Part shown: piece after piece, positions 1 through 7,775 of the stretch
How the letters are laid out: every line of letters starts with the position of its first letter
Numbering within the stretch: the first letter of the stretch is position 1
Assembly: GCA_002346305.1 (NCBI GenBank)
Contig: DDZI01000104.1
Span: 1-11,621, forward strand
DNA from: Actinobacteria bacterium UBA3012
Lineage (GTDB): Bacteria > Actinomycetota > Actinomycetes > Nanopelagicales > Nanopelagicaceae
Reading direction: 5' to 3'
Length of the DNA stretch: 11,621 bases
The notes under the pieces: model-generated
Told to the model about the DNA's origin: nothing
Seen by the model: the letters and a program-made list of their open reading frames with translations, nothing else
The model's database searches: none
Position numbers and translations under genes: made by a program

Positions 1-871
1 CATTTGGTCTAATCAATTGAACCGCAAGCAATAAAAACAATATTGCTAAAAATACATTTTCGGGAGATCCATATGTAGTTACAAAGGAGATTCCGATTCC
101 AAGAATTAAACCACCTATGACAGCGCCGAGTGGACTATCTAAACCACCAACAACGGCAGCGGTAAAAGCAACAATCAAAAACAAATCCAAAGAATTGGGA
201 GATAAATTTGCGCTGGGAGTGATAAGTAGTCCAGCTAAAGATCCGGCCGCTCCAGATATTGCCCAACTTAAAGTGCGCATTCGACTGACTTTAATTCCAC
301 TTAATCTAGCCACCTCTGGGTTTAACGCAGCAGCGCGCATGCCTAACCCCACTCCAGTTTGAGTAAAAAAGTAGGTGAGTAAAAGTAAGACTATTAACAC
401 AACTCCAATTACAAAAAGATTAAATGCCGAGAATGGAAGTGTTTCATCACCATTTTTGAAATAGAAACTATTTACCGGAGTTGGGAAACCGCGTTCTTCT
501 CCTGCCCAAAATACCCCGGCAAGTGCCTGCAATATCGCCAAAATTCCAAGGGAGGCGATGACTGGAATTGTTGCAGCGAGGGTTTTGGTAGATGATGAAC
601 TTTTCTTATGTGCCAATGGACGCATGATTAATAAATCAATAAACATTCCGAGCAATGACCCAGAAATCAAAGCCACTACAAAAGCGAGCCAATATGAATT
701 TCCAGACATAATTAAATTTGATGCGATGTAAGTAGTGAACATGGCTTGTCCCATTTGTGCAAAATTAACGACTCCCGCACCACGCCAAACAATTACCAAG
801 CCAAGTGCGGCTAGTGCAAAAATTGCGCCGTTGGCAGTTCCAGTTATGAGAGTGCTGATAAAAGTATTCAT
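1..871 (-). CDS. livH: LivH-type branched-chain amino-acid ABC transporter permease (3' end cut by window edge)
   Basis: This is an inner-membrane permease subunit of a branched-chain amino-acid (HAAT family) ABC importer. My translation from the ATG at 871-869 gives 290 residues with no stop before the edge. Family marks are the N-terminal GTANGAIFALAALGL (11-25), the GVVNFAQ segment (33-39), and the cytoplasmic coupling loop GLGMRAAALNPEVARL (175-190). The rest is strings of hydrophobic helices. It ends in LIRPN, just where LivH proteins usually finish with RPxGLFG, so only a handful of residues should be missing. The start ATG shares its A with the TGA stop of livF (TGATG), so translation is probably coupled. 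LivH is favoured over LivM because of the short N-terminus and the NFAQ motif. The actual substrate (leucine/isoleucine/valine, other amino acids, urea or amides) cannot be read from the sequence. Confidence 0.9.
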   Translation of the reverse strand, partial: MNTFISTLITGTANGAIFALAALGLVIVWRGAGVVNFAQMGQAMFTTYIASNLIMSGNSYWLAFVVALISGSLLGMFIDLLIMRPLAHKKSSSSTKTLAATIPVIASLGILAILQALAGVFWAGEERGFPTPVNSFYFKNGDETLPFSAFNLFVIGVVLIVLLLLTYFFTQTGVGLGMRAAALNPEVARLSGIKVSRMRTLSWAISGAAGSLAGLLITPSANLSPNSLDLFLIVAFTAAVVGGLDSPLGAVIGGLILGIGISFVTTYGSPENVFLAILFLLLAVQLIRPN

Positions 872-1590
872 CAATACCCCAAATACGCAGTTCGAAGGGC
901 AGAATCGGCACGCATTTTTGCTGCAGGTTGATCCGATACAACTTTACCTAGCGCTAATAGCACTCCATGGTCTGCCACTGCTAATGCGGTATTTGCATTT
1001 TGTTCAACTAGCAAAACAGTAAGTCCCGTACTTCGAGACAATTGATTAATGCTTTGAATAATTTGCTCGACGACAAGTGGTGCCAAACCAAGGGAGGGTT
1101 CATCAAGTAGTAATAATTTTGGCCTTGAGACAAGTGCTCTTGAAATAGCGAGCATCTGCCGCTCTCCCCCTGAAAGAGATCCGGCACTTTGCTTGACTCT
1201 TTCAGCCAATCTAGGAAATAAATCTAAAACTTCTGAGATGGCAGCCTTAACATCACTTGAATTTTTTCGCCTTCTAAAAAGAGCACCCATCTCAATATTT
1301 TCCATCACTGAAAAAGTTGGAATTACAGCATGGCCTTCTGGGACATGGGCTATTCCTGATCTAACAATCTCTTCAGGGGCAAGATTGGTGATATCTATAT
1401 CTCCCCATCTGATGGTTCCACTTTTAGCTTTTTCTAACCCTGAGATAGTTCGCAGCAACGTAGATTTGCCAGCGCCATTTGCGCCAATCACAGTAGTGAT
1501 TTCTCCAGCGTTGGCGATGAAGGAGACTCCATCTAATGCACGGACATGCCCATAATTTGTAACTAAATCATTAACTATTAATTCATTCAT
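871..1590 (-). CDS. livF: LivF-type branched-chain amino-acid ABC transporter ATPase
   Basis: This 239-residue cytoplasmic ATPase powers the Liv importer and is expected to pair with LivG beneath the permeases. Visible motifs are Walker A GANGAGKS (36-43), the VPEGH segment (83-87) that replaces the Q-loop glutamine as is usual in LivF, a canonical signature LSGGE (139-143), Walker B with catalytic Glu in LLLLDEP (159-165), and LLVEQN (193-198), where the switch His is Gln as is typical of LivF. Length matches the family (about 235-240). The start lies two bases after the livG stop, and the last base of its TGA is the A of the livH ATG. The ribosome site is weak, so expression probably depends on coupling with livG. 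Assignment to LivF is firm; the transported substrate is unknown. Confidence 0.95.
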   Translation of the reverse strand: MNELIVNDLVTNYGHVRALDGVSFIANAGEITTVIGANGAGKSTLLRTISGLEKAKSGTIRWGDIDITNLAPEEIVRSGIAHVPEGHAVIPTFSVMENIEMGALFRRRKNSSDVKAAISEVLDLFPRLAERVKQSAGSLSGGERQMLAISRALVSRPKLLLLDEPSLGLAPLVVEQIIQSINQLSRSTGLTVLLVEQNANTALAVADHGVLLALGKVVSDQPAAKMRADSALRTAYLGY

Positions 1591-1592
1591 AA

Positions 1593-2378
1593 TTAATTAC
1601 CACTGCCTAATTTGATATCAGCAGGAGTCGATGTTCCCAGATATGCCACCACTACTGCTGGGTCTTGCCTTACTCTTTCAAAAGGTCCACTTGCAATTAC
1701 TTCACCGAAATTTAAAACGTATACGCGGTCTGATATTTTATTTACGAATTCAACATTGTGCTCAACCACAATAATTGAATAAAACTCTTTTAACTGCATA
1801 ACTAAATTAGCCAACTTCTCAATTTCATCTTGACCTAATCCTGCGGCTGGCTCATCCAATAACAAAATTTTTGGCTCTAAGACAAGTGCTCGTGCGAGTG
1901 CCACTCTCTTGGAGTCTGGGTAAGTCAATTGACTTGGATATTTTTCTGCTAATTGCGTTGCCCCTGCCCAAGCCAGCGCTTTGTGAGCTTTTGCTTTTAG
2001 CTTTGCTTCTGACTTTCCGGATGCACCAAAAAGATCTGCAAAAAAACCATTACTTGCGTGCGCTTCTGCCCCAACCATTACATTCTCCAAGGCAGTAAGA
2101 CCAGAGAACAACCCAACGCCTTGTAATGTCCGCGCTATCCCCAATTTTGCTAATTGGTGTGTTTTAGGCCAAGCTGAATTTTTCCCGTCAAATGAAATCT
2201 TCCCACTTGAAGGAGGAACTAAACCGGAGATTGCATTAAACAGGGTAGTTTTCCCGGCACCATTAGGACCGATCAATCCAAGTACTTCATTTTTATTTAA
2301 CTCGATGTAGACATCATTTAATGCCTTCAAGCCACCAAAGGTGACAGATAATCCCTCTACTTTTAAAAGTGCACTCAT
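1593..2378 (-). CDS. livG: LivG-type branched-chain amino-acid ABC transporter ATPase with atypical signature motif
   Basis: This 261-residue ATPase is the presumed partner of LivF. Walker A is GPNGAGKT (37-44), the Q-loop is ARTLQGVGLF (82-91), Walker B plus catalytic Glu is ILLLDEPAAGL (171-181), and the switch histidine is in VVEHN (204-208). LivG family features include the N-terminal VTFGGLKAL and the C-terminal AYLG. The odd part is the ABC signature, LTYPDSKR (151-158), where LivG proteins usually carry something like LSYGxQRR: the glycine is proline and the Gln position is serine. The other ATPase residues are intact, so this is probably an active family variant or an asymmetric site, not a pseudogene. 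The start is well supported by GGAGG six bases upstream, lying inside the last codons of alr. The alr stop and the livG ATG are one base apart. Confidence 0.92.
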   Translation of the reverse strand: MSALLKVEGLSVTFGGLKALNDVYIELNKNEVLGLIGPNGAGKTTLFNAISGLVPPSSGKISFDGKNSAWPKTHQLAKLGIARTLQGVGLFSGLTALENVMVGAEAHASNGFFADLFGASGKSEAKLKAKAHKALAWAGATQLAEKYPSQLTYPDSKRVALARALVLEPKILLLDEPAAGLGQDEIEKLANLVMQLKEFYSIIVVEHNVEFVNKISDRVYVLNFGEVIASGPFERVRQDPAVVVAYLGTSTPADIKLGSGN

Positions 2379-2389
2379 GTCACACCTCC
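2379..2389 (-). promoter_or_regulatory. Strong ribosome binding site of livG, embedded in the end of alr
   Basis: The minus strand reads GGAGGTGTGAC directly before the livG ATG. GGAGG (2389-2385) is six bases from the start. The same bases encode the final Glu-Val codons and TGA stop of alr. This is the clearest Shine-Dalgarno in the distal half of the gene run, so the first liv gene may be translated independently as well as by coupling. Confidence 0.8.
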
Positions 2390-3507
2390 GAAACTTGGTT
2401 TTCTGGAGCTACTGGGATTCTAGGAGTACGCGAACCTATACCGGAAACTATCTCATATGAGATTGTTCCAGCGGCTTTGGCTAACTCATTTACCAACAGT
2501 TTTTCACCAAAGATGAGTACCTCATCGCCAGCTTTTGCAATCGAGTCAATTCCTAAATCTATTGCACATTGATCCATCGAAACCCGACCAATTAAGTGGG
2601 CCGGCTTATTGTTGTGTAGAAAATAAGCGCTCCCATCTGTTGACCGTGGCAACCCATCTGCATACCCAAATGTAACTATCCCGATTTTCGTTTCCTTTGT
2701 TACTTGCACTGTTGCGCCATATCCCACAGTCGCTCCAGGTGGAATGTCTTTTACCAGCAACAAGCGAGCCCACAATTCCATCGCCGGTTTTAAGGAGAGA
2801 TTTTTTGGTGGAATATTTGTTGGAGATAATCCATAAATAAGTAATCCTGCGCGAACAAGGTCAAAAGTCGCCTCAGGCAAACCAATAATTGCTGAAGAGT
2901 TCGCAATGTGCCGGATTCCTGGATTCAAACCTTCATCGTTCATATACTCAAGCGCACTGTTGAACCGTTTGATCTGTTCTGCATTTAATGGATGAGCCGG
3001 TTCATCTGCGCACGCGAAATGTGACCAAGTCCCCACTAACTCAATTTCGTTAGCAGCGGTGAGACGATTTAATTCACTGACTATTTCTGGAAACTCATCG
3101 AGTGCGCCTGCTCTACTCATTCCAGTATCAACTTTGAGATGGACTCTGGCAATTAATCCAACCCTTATCGAAGCAGCATAAATCTCTTGTAGTTGTTGTA
3201 GCGATGAAACAGATAAATCAATATCGTTTTTAATAGCACCTTCAAAATCTGCACCGGGCGGGGTAAGCCATGCCAACAATGGTGCAGCGATTCCTGCTTT
3301 ACGGATCTCGATTGCCTCAGATAACAACGCGACGCCTAGCCACTGCGCTCCCCCAAGCAGTGCAGCCTGAGAAGATTTAATCAATCCATGACCGTAAGCA
3401 TCAGCTTTCACAACTGCCATAACCGGCATATTAATTACTGAACATATTTGAGCCACATTATCTGAGATGTTTTGATAATTCACATAGGCAGCATTTGGTA
3501 CTTGCAT
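2380..3507 (-). CDS. alr: Alanine racemase (PLP-dependent)
   Basis: Alr interconverts L- and D-alanine and supplies D-Ala for the peptidoglycan stem peptide. It has 375 residues, normal for the family, with an N-terminal TIM-barrel and a C-terminal beta domain. The PLP lysine is Lys34 in AVVKADAYGHG (31-41). The KVDTGMSR block is at 125-132, and the second catalytic base is probably Tyr263 in GYGAT. GYADGLPRS (281-289), the MDQC block (311-314) and YEIV (351-354) complete the active site. The ATG overlaps the TAA stop of acpS by one base (TAATG), so translation is coupled. The acpS-alr pairing is a familiar actinobacterial neighbourhood. The nnrE (yjeF) gene often found between them is absent, and liv genes follow where tsaE/tsaB are commonly found. 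No key residue appears lost. Confidence 0.97.
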   Translation of the reverse strand: MQVPNAAYVNYQNISDNVAQICSVINMPVMAVVKADAYGHGLIKSSQAALLGGAQWLGVALLSEAIEIRKAGIAAPLLAWLTPPGADFEGAIKNDIDLSVSSLQQLQEIYAASIRVGLIARVHLKVDTGMSRAGALDEFPEIVSELNRLTAANEIELVGTWSHFACADEPAHPLNAEQIKRFNSALEYMNDEGLNPGIRHIANSSAIIGLPEATFDLVRAGLLIYGLSPTNIPPKNLSLKPAMELWARLLLVKDIPPGATVGYGATVQVTKETKIGIVTFGYADGLPRSTDGSAYFLHNNKPAHLIGRVSMDQCAIDLGIDSIAKAGDEVLIFGEKLLVNELAKAAGTISYEIVSGIGSRTPRIPVAPENQVSEV

Positions 3508-3869
3508 TACTTTGAACTTTCGATCATTACCATGGCAATAACAAACCCACCATCGTGAGAGATTGAGACTTTGACAGTTTTATCTGCCACTAAAGCTAAT
3601 ACTCCACCACTGAACTCAAAACTTGGTCGCCCACTTTCAAGGCGTAAAACTTCAACCTCTTGCCAAGAAAGTCCAGGAGGAACTCCCAGCGCTTTAGCTA
3701 AAGCTTCTTTAGCGGCAAACCTTCCTGCCAAATGAAGTGCGATATTTTTACTGCTTCCCTGTTGAATTTCACGATCAGTAAATAAGCGCTTAGCTAGCCC
3801 TGAAGTTCTATTAAGTGAACTCTCAAATCTTCCCAGATCCACTAGATCTATCCCTATTTGTGAACTCAT
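3507..3869 (-). CDS. acpS: Holo-[acyl-carrier-protein] synthase
   Basis: AcpS transfers the 4'-phosphopantetheine arm of coenzyme A to a serine of apo-acyl carrier protein, switching on fatty-acid synthesis. The 120 residues match the small AcpS type, a trimer in known family members. Diagnostic motifs are the N-terminal GIDLVDLGRFE (6-16) with the Mg-binding Asp8, GRFAAKEALAKALG (49-62) with Glu55 as the second metal ligand, and SISHDGGF (102-109). The gene starts at ATG nine bases after the PAP2 stop; its ribosome site is weak (only a purine-rich AAAG). Its TAA overlaps the alr ATG. The neighbours are cell-envelope genes, as is usual in Actinobacteria. No anomalies are seen. Confidence 0.95.
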   Translation of the reverse strand: MSSQIGIDLVDLGRFESSLNRTSGLAKRLFTDREIQQGSSKNIALHLAGRFAAKEALAKALGVPPGLSWQEVEVLRLESGRPSFEFSGGVLALVADKTVKVSISHDGGFVIAMVMIESSK

Positions 3870-3878
3870 GAGATTACT

Positions 3879-4562
3879 TTAGAGGTTACTTCGACGTGAG
3901 GGAATGCTGCGATCGACTGCAATAATCAACATCAGCAACGCGGTTCCAATCGCAACTCCACCAAGTAAGTCAGATAGCCAATGAGTATTTCTGAAAATTG
4001 ATACACAAAAAACGATAGTGCTAATCACAACAACATAGAAAGAAGCGGCTCTTGCAACTCCTGATCTAGGTTGGACATATTGGATGTAAAGATAGGAAAT
4101 CAACCCCCAAGTTAGGACAGCGTTTGATGCATGTCCGCTTGGATATGACATACCCCCGGCATAAAGTAAATCAACATTTAATCTTGGCTTAGTTCTTCCA
4201 AACTCTAATTTTGCCAAACCCACTACAGCATTTAATGCGAGCAATGAAATCACAGATAGATTAAATGGTCGCCATGTTTCAAATTTCCACCCAAGGTAGA
4301 TTGAAAGTAAGAGCAATATCGTTGCAGTAAGTCCACGCAATCCTAGGTGATCAAGATTGTAAACCACCCAATCTCCCCAATCGGGAAGGGTTGGTCGGTT
4401 CCATTTAGCAATAGATTGATCTAAAACAAGTAATGATCCATCATTAACAACTTGCTCTGTTATCACGAAAAACATGAGTATGAAAAACGCCGCAAATCTA
4501 ACTAACCGATCTGGAGTTCTTCTTTTTATCTGAACCTGAGATTGATGTCTATTTACCGCCAT
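3879..4562 (-). CDS. PAP2-superfamily membrane phosphatase with divergent active-site motifs
   Basis: This 227-residue integral membrane protein has about six hydrophobic segments (roughly 23-39, 78-92, 100-118, 147-163, 173-190, 200-216) after a basic N-terminus. It belongs to the type-2 phosphatidic-acid phosphatase superfamily, whose bacterial members dephosphorylate undecaprenyl pyrophosphate, phosphatidylglycerol phosphate or related lipids. Motif 2, YPSGHASN (140-147), is canonical with His144. Motif 3 keeps HWLSD (194-198), but the conserved Arg six residues before the His is Ser188, with an Arg instead at 191. Motif 1 is K118 followed by six residues and then KP, where RP is expected. 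Lying between glmS and acpS-alr, a role in lipid-carrier recycling for wall synthesis is reasonable but inferred. It starts two bases after the glmS stop. The substrate is unknown, and altered chemistry is possible. Confidence 0.85.
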   Translation of the reverse strand: MAVNRHQSQVQIKRRTPDRLVRFAAFFILMFFVITEQVVNDGSLLVLDQSIAKWNRPTLPDWGDWVVYNLDHLGLRGLTATILLLLSIYLGWKFETWRPFNLSVISLLALNAVVGLAKLEFGRTKPRLNVDLLYAGGMSYPSGHASNAVLTWGLISYLYIQYVQPRSGVARAASFYVVVISTIVFCVSIFRNTHWLSDLLGGVAIGTALLMLIIAVDRSIPSRRSNL

Positions 4563-4564
4563 AA

Positions 4565-6403
4565 TTACTCAACCGTTACAGATTTGGCAAGATTTCGTGG
4601 TTGGTCCACATCTAGTCCTCGAGCAACTGCCATTTCATATGCGAAAACTTGCAGTGGCAAAATACTAAGAAGTGGTTGCAACAGAACTGAACACGTAGGA
4701 ACACGAATAACATGAGCCGCGCTTACCTCAAGATCATTTTCGTCAGCGATAACAATTGTCATGGCTCCACGAGCTTGTACCTCTTGGGCATTACTTAACA
4801 TTTTTTGATAAATCGGTGAACTTGGCGAAGGTAAAACTACAACTACTGGAGTTCCTTCTTCGATAAGCGCAATCGGGCCATGTTTTAATTCGCCAGCTGC
4901 AAATCCTTCTGCATGCATATAGGCCAACTCTTTTAATTTAAGCGCGCCTTCAAGTGCGACTGGATAGCCAACATGTCTTCCCAAAAATAACACTGAGCTG
5001 ACTTCTTTTAATTCGATGGCCAGTTTACTAATTGATTCTCTAGTCTCAAGAAAACGCTCAATTTTACTTGGCATCTCTTGCAACTCTGCGAGAATTTTTT
5101 GAATCTCATCAGAAAACTTAAGTCCACGCACTTGCGAGATATATAGGCCAATTAAATATGAAGCAACAATCTGAGTTAAAAACGCTTTAGTAGAGGCAAC
5201 AGCAACTTCAGGTCCAGCATGGGTGTAAAGCACCCCATCTGATTCTCTTGGAATTGTTGACCCATTGGTATTGCAAATACTTAATACTTTTGCACGTTGA
5301 TCTTTGGCATGACGCAGCGCCATTAAAGTATCCATGGTTTCACCAGATTGCGAAATCGCAATAACTAGAGTCCCTCTATCAATTATCGGGTCGCGATATC
5401 TAAATTCAGAAGCAAGTTCTACTTCAACCGGGATTCTGGTCCAATGTTCAATCGCATATTTTGCAATCATGCCGGCGTGAAAAGCTGATCCGCATCCAAT
5501 GATAATTATTTTCTCAACATCACGAAGATCTTCTTCAGCTATTCGAATCTCATTTAAAATTAATTTACCTTTTTCATCTAGGCGACCCAAAAGTGTGTCA
5601 GCCACGGCTTTAGGTTGTTCCATAATTTCTTTAGCCATGAAATGTGGGTATCCATCTTTTTGAGCAGCTGCGGCATCCCAAGTAACTTTAAACTCGCGTC
5701 CCTCTACTTTGTTTCCAGAAAAATCTGTAATGCTTACGCCGTCTGGTGTTATCAAGACAACTTGATCTTGACCAAGCTCGATTGCATTTGGAGTGAATTC
5801 TATGAATGCAGCGACATCTGAGGCGAGAAATCTTTCGTTATTTCCTACTCCGACTACTAATGGGGAATTCCTTCTTGCTCCAACAACTTGATCTTTAGAT
5901 TTTGCATGGACCGCGACTAAAGAAAAAGCACCATCTAATCGCTTACAGGTCTGGCGCATTGCTTCAGCAAGGTCTCCCTTGCATTTTTCGTAAGCTTGTC
6001 CAAGTAGGTGCGCAACCACTTCAGAATCAGTTTCAGAGAGAAATTCATGGCCATCTGCTTCTAGTTCTCGCCGTAAGATCACGTAATTTTCAATAATGCC
6101 ATTGTGGATTATTGCTAAATCTTGAGCTGGGTTTAGATGGGGATGTGCATTTCGGTCATTAGGAGCCCCATGAGTTGCCCATCTTGTATGTCCGATTCCG
6201 GTTACCGAAGTTGGTAAATTAACTTTGCCTAATGCACCTTCCAGCGCCGCCAATTTTCCAGCCCGCTTAACAGTTGAAATTCCATCACTTGTTATCAGTC
6301 CGACTCCAGCAGAGTCGTAACCACGGTATTCGAGCCTGCGCAAACCTTCAACAATAATTGGTAGTGCCTGATTGCGACCGGCATAGCCGATAATTCCGCA
6401 CAT
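4565..6403 (-). CDS. glmS: Glutamine-fructose-6-phosphate aminotransferase (isomerizing)
   Basis: GlmS makes glucosamine-6-phosphate from fructose-6-phosphate and glutamine, the entry step to UDP-GlcNAc. It has 612 residues, close to the 609 of E. coli. The N-terminal glutaminase begins MCGIIGYAG, so Cys2 becomes the nucleophile after Met removal, and carries HTRWATHG (72-79) and HNGIIENY (100-107). Two SIS domains follow: the first has GCGSAFHA (303-310) and SQSGET (351-356), the second has ALEGALKLKELAY (483-495) and ELKHGP (505-510). The tail NLAKSVTVE (604-612) contains Lys607, matching the sugar-binding lysine. GCGSAFHA differs slightly from the common GCGTSxHA. The start is supported by GAGGGGAG five bases upstream, partly overlapping the glmM TAG. 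I see no room for a glmS ribozyme in the 12-base gap, so regulation is probably at the operon level. Confidence 0.98.
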   Translation of the reverse strand: MCGIIGYAGRNQALPIIVEGLRRLEYRGYDSAGVGLITSDGISTVKRAGKLAALEGALGKVNLPTSVTGIGHTRWATHGAPNDRNAHPHLNPAQDLAIIHNGIIENYVILRRELEADGHEFLSETDSEVVAHLLGQAYEKCKGDLAEAMRQTCKRLDGAFSLVAVHAKSKDQVVGARRNSPLVVGVGNNERFLASDVAAFIEFTPNAIELGQDQVVLITPDGVSITDFSGNKVEGREFKVTWDAAAAQKDGYPHFMAKEIMEQPKAVADTLLGRLDEKGKLILNEIRIAEEDLRDVEKIIIIGCGSAFHAGMIAKYAIEHWTRIPVEVELASEFRYRDPIIDRGTLVIAISQSGETMDTLMALRHAKDQRAKVLSICNTNGSTIPRESDGVLYTHAGPEVAVASTKAFLTQIVASYLIGLYISQVRGLKFSDEIQKILAELQEMPSKIERFLETRESISKLAIELKEVSSVLFLGRHVGYPVALEGALKLKELAYMHAEGFAAGELKHGPIALIEEGTPVVVVLPSPSSPIYQKMLSNAQEVQARGAMTIVIADENDLEVSAAHVIRVPTCSVLLQPLLSILPLQVFAYEMAVARGLDVDQPRNLAKSVTVE

Positions 6404-6415
6404 CAGAACTCCCCT

Positions 6416-7744
6416 CTAAGCATTCGAAGCTGATTCTACTGCGTCAGCCAATTTTTTTGCTATCGCATTGGCTTTGCTTTCTGTATCTGCTTCGACCATA
6501 ACCCGAATCAATTGCTCAGTTCCAGATGCACGTATCAAAATCCGGCCATTATTTCCTAAATCGCTTTCGGCAGATTTAGTAGCAACTTTCAATCCAGCTG
6601 AGGTTAATACCTTCTCTTTATCTGCGACTGGGATATTTAGAAGAACCTGAGGATACGATGAAAAAATCTCGGATAAGTTTTCTGCTTTAGCTTCACCATT
6701 AGCAATTAATTCCAGAATATGCAGAGCCGTTAAAATTCCATCGCCTGTGGTTGCAAACTTTCGTAAAATTACATGGCCGGATTGTTCTCCGCCGAAATAG
6801 ATTTGATTAGCAAGCATCAGTTCAAGAACATAGCGATCTCCAACTGATGACACTTCTACGGTTATTCCTTCATCTTTCATCTTATTCAGAAACCCTAAAT
6901 TACTCATAACCGTGGCTACTATTTTATTGCCAGGCAGTTCACCTTTTTTCTTCGCAGAAATTGCCAGAAGCGCAAGCAAAGCATCGCCGTCGACAATCTT
7001 CCCCTGTCCATCAATAAGTAGTGCGCGATCTGCATCTCCATCATGCGCAATTCCTAAATCTGCTCCACTTTGTAAAACTTTTTCAGCAAGAAGATCTAAA
7101 TGAGTAGATCCACAACCTTTATTTATATTTTCACCGTCTGGTGATGCTCCAATTACAATAACTTCAGATCCAGCGCGTTTTAAAACTTCAGGTGCGTATG
7201 TACTTGCGCTTCCATGTGCGCAATCAACCACGACAGTAATTCCATTTAATGGTTTTGAGATTGTTGATAGTAAATACGTAATGTAATCATTTCTTCCATT
7301 TTCATCTTTTACTACTGATCCCTCTTTTGAGATTTTTACCCGTGACTTATTTTCGATTAACTGCTCAATCTCTTGCTCAATTTCATCTGCAATTTTTTGG
7401 CCGTTACTTCCAAAAATTTTGATTCCATTGTCAGAGGCTGGATTGTGAGATGCAGTAATCATGATCGCAGCATCGGCTTTGCGAGTAAGAACTAAATGGG
7501 CCAGCCCTGGAGTTGGGATGACTCCGATTAAGGTGACATTTACTCCTACGCTGGTGAGTCCAGCGATTAATGCTCGTTCAATTTCTAACCCTGATTTGCG
7601 GGTATCTCTACCAATCAAGATTTGTGCTTGCTCCTGGAAAACAATGCCGGAAGCAACACCAATTGCATTAACTAAATTTGGGTTTAAGAGCGAGTCAGCA
7701 GAACCCGCACTTCCACGAATTCCATCTGTTCCAAAAAGAGCCAC
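6416..7744 (-). CDS. glmM: Phosphoglucosamine mutase
   Basis: GlmM converts glucosamine-6-phosphate to glucosamine-1-phosphate, the step after GlmS in UDP-GlcNAc synthesis. The 442 residues match the family (about 445). The N-terminal LFGTDGIRG (3-11) is diagnostic. The phosphoserine loop is TASHNP (97-102) with Ser99 as the phosphorylated residue. The metal loop is DGDADR (235-240), the sugar-binding loop GGEQSGH (318-324), and the phosphate-binding loop RASGTE (405-410). The start codon is GTG (7744-7742), preceded by AAGGAG ten bases upstream; the family N-terminus begins at once, so this start is secure. It ends in TAG just before glmS. A 31-base gap separates it from rpsI and shows no obvious hairpin, so it is probably co-transcribed with the ribosomal genes. 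Confidence 0.98.
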   Translation of the reverse strand: MALFGTDGIRGSAGSADSLLNPNLVNAIGVASGIVFQEQAQILIGRDTRKSGLEIERALIAGLTSVGVNVTLIGVIPTPGLAHLVLTRKADAAIMITASHNPASDNGIKIFGSNGQKIADEIEQEIEQLIENKSRVKISKEGSVVKDENGRNDYITYLLSTISKPLNGITVVVDCAHGSASTYAPEVLKRAGSEVIVIGASPDGENINKGCGSTHLDLLAEKVLQSGADLGIAHDGDADRALLIDGQGKIVDGDALLALLAISAKKKGELPGNKIVATVMSNLGFLNKMKDEGITVEVSSVGDRYVLELMLANQIYFGGEQSGHVILRKFATTGDGILTALHILELIANGEAKAENLSEIFSSYPQVLLNIPVADKEKVLTSAGLKVATKSAESDLGNNGRILIRASGTEQLIRVMVEADTESKANAIAKKLADAVESASNA

Positions 7745-7775
7745 TTAAATCCAGCTCCTTAAAATTGGTTAAGAA

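Noticed and set aside
117..362. 81-residue open frame on the plus strand inside livH
   Set aside because: It lies antisense to a well-conserved permease and has low-complexity composition, no ribosome site and no recognisable domain.
735..1022. 95-residue plus-strand open frame across the livH-livF junction
   Set aside because: It is antisense to two clear family members with intact motifs; there is no independent coding evidence.
6404..6415. glmS ribozyme or riboswitch upstream of glmS
   Set aside because: The glmM-glmS gap is only 12 bases and is occupied by the ribosome binding site.
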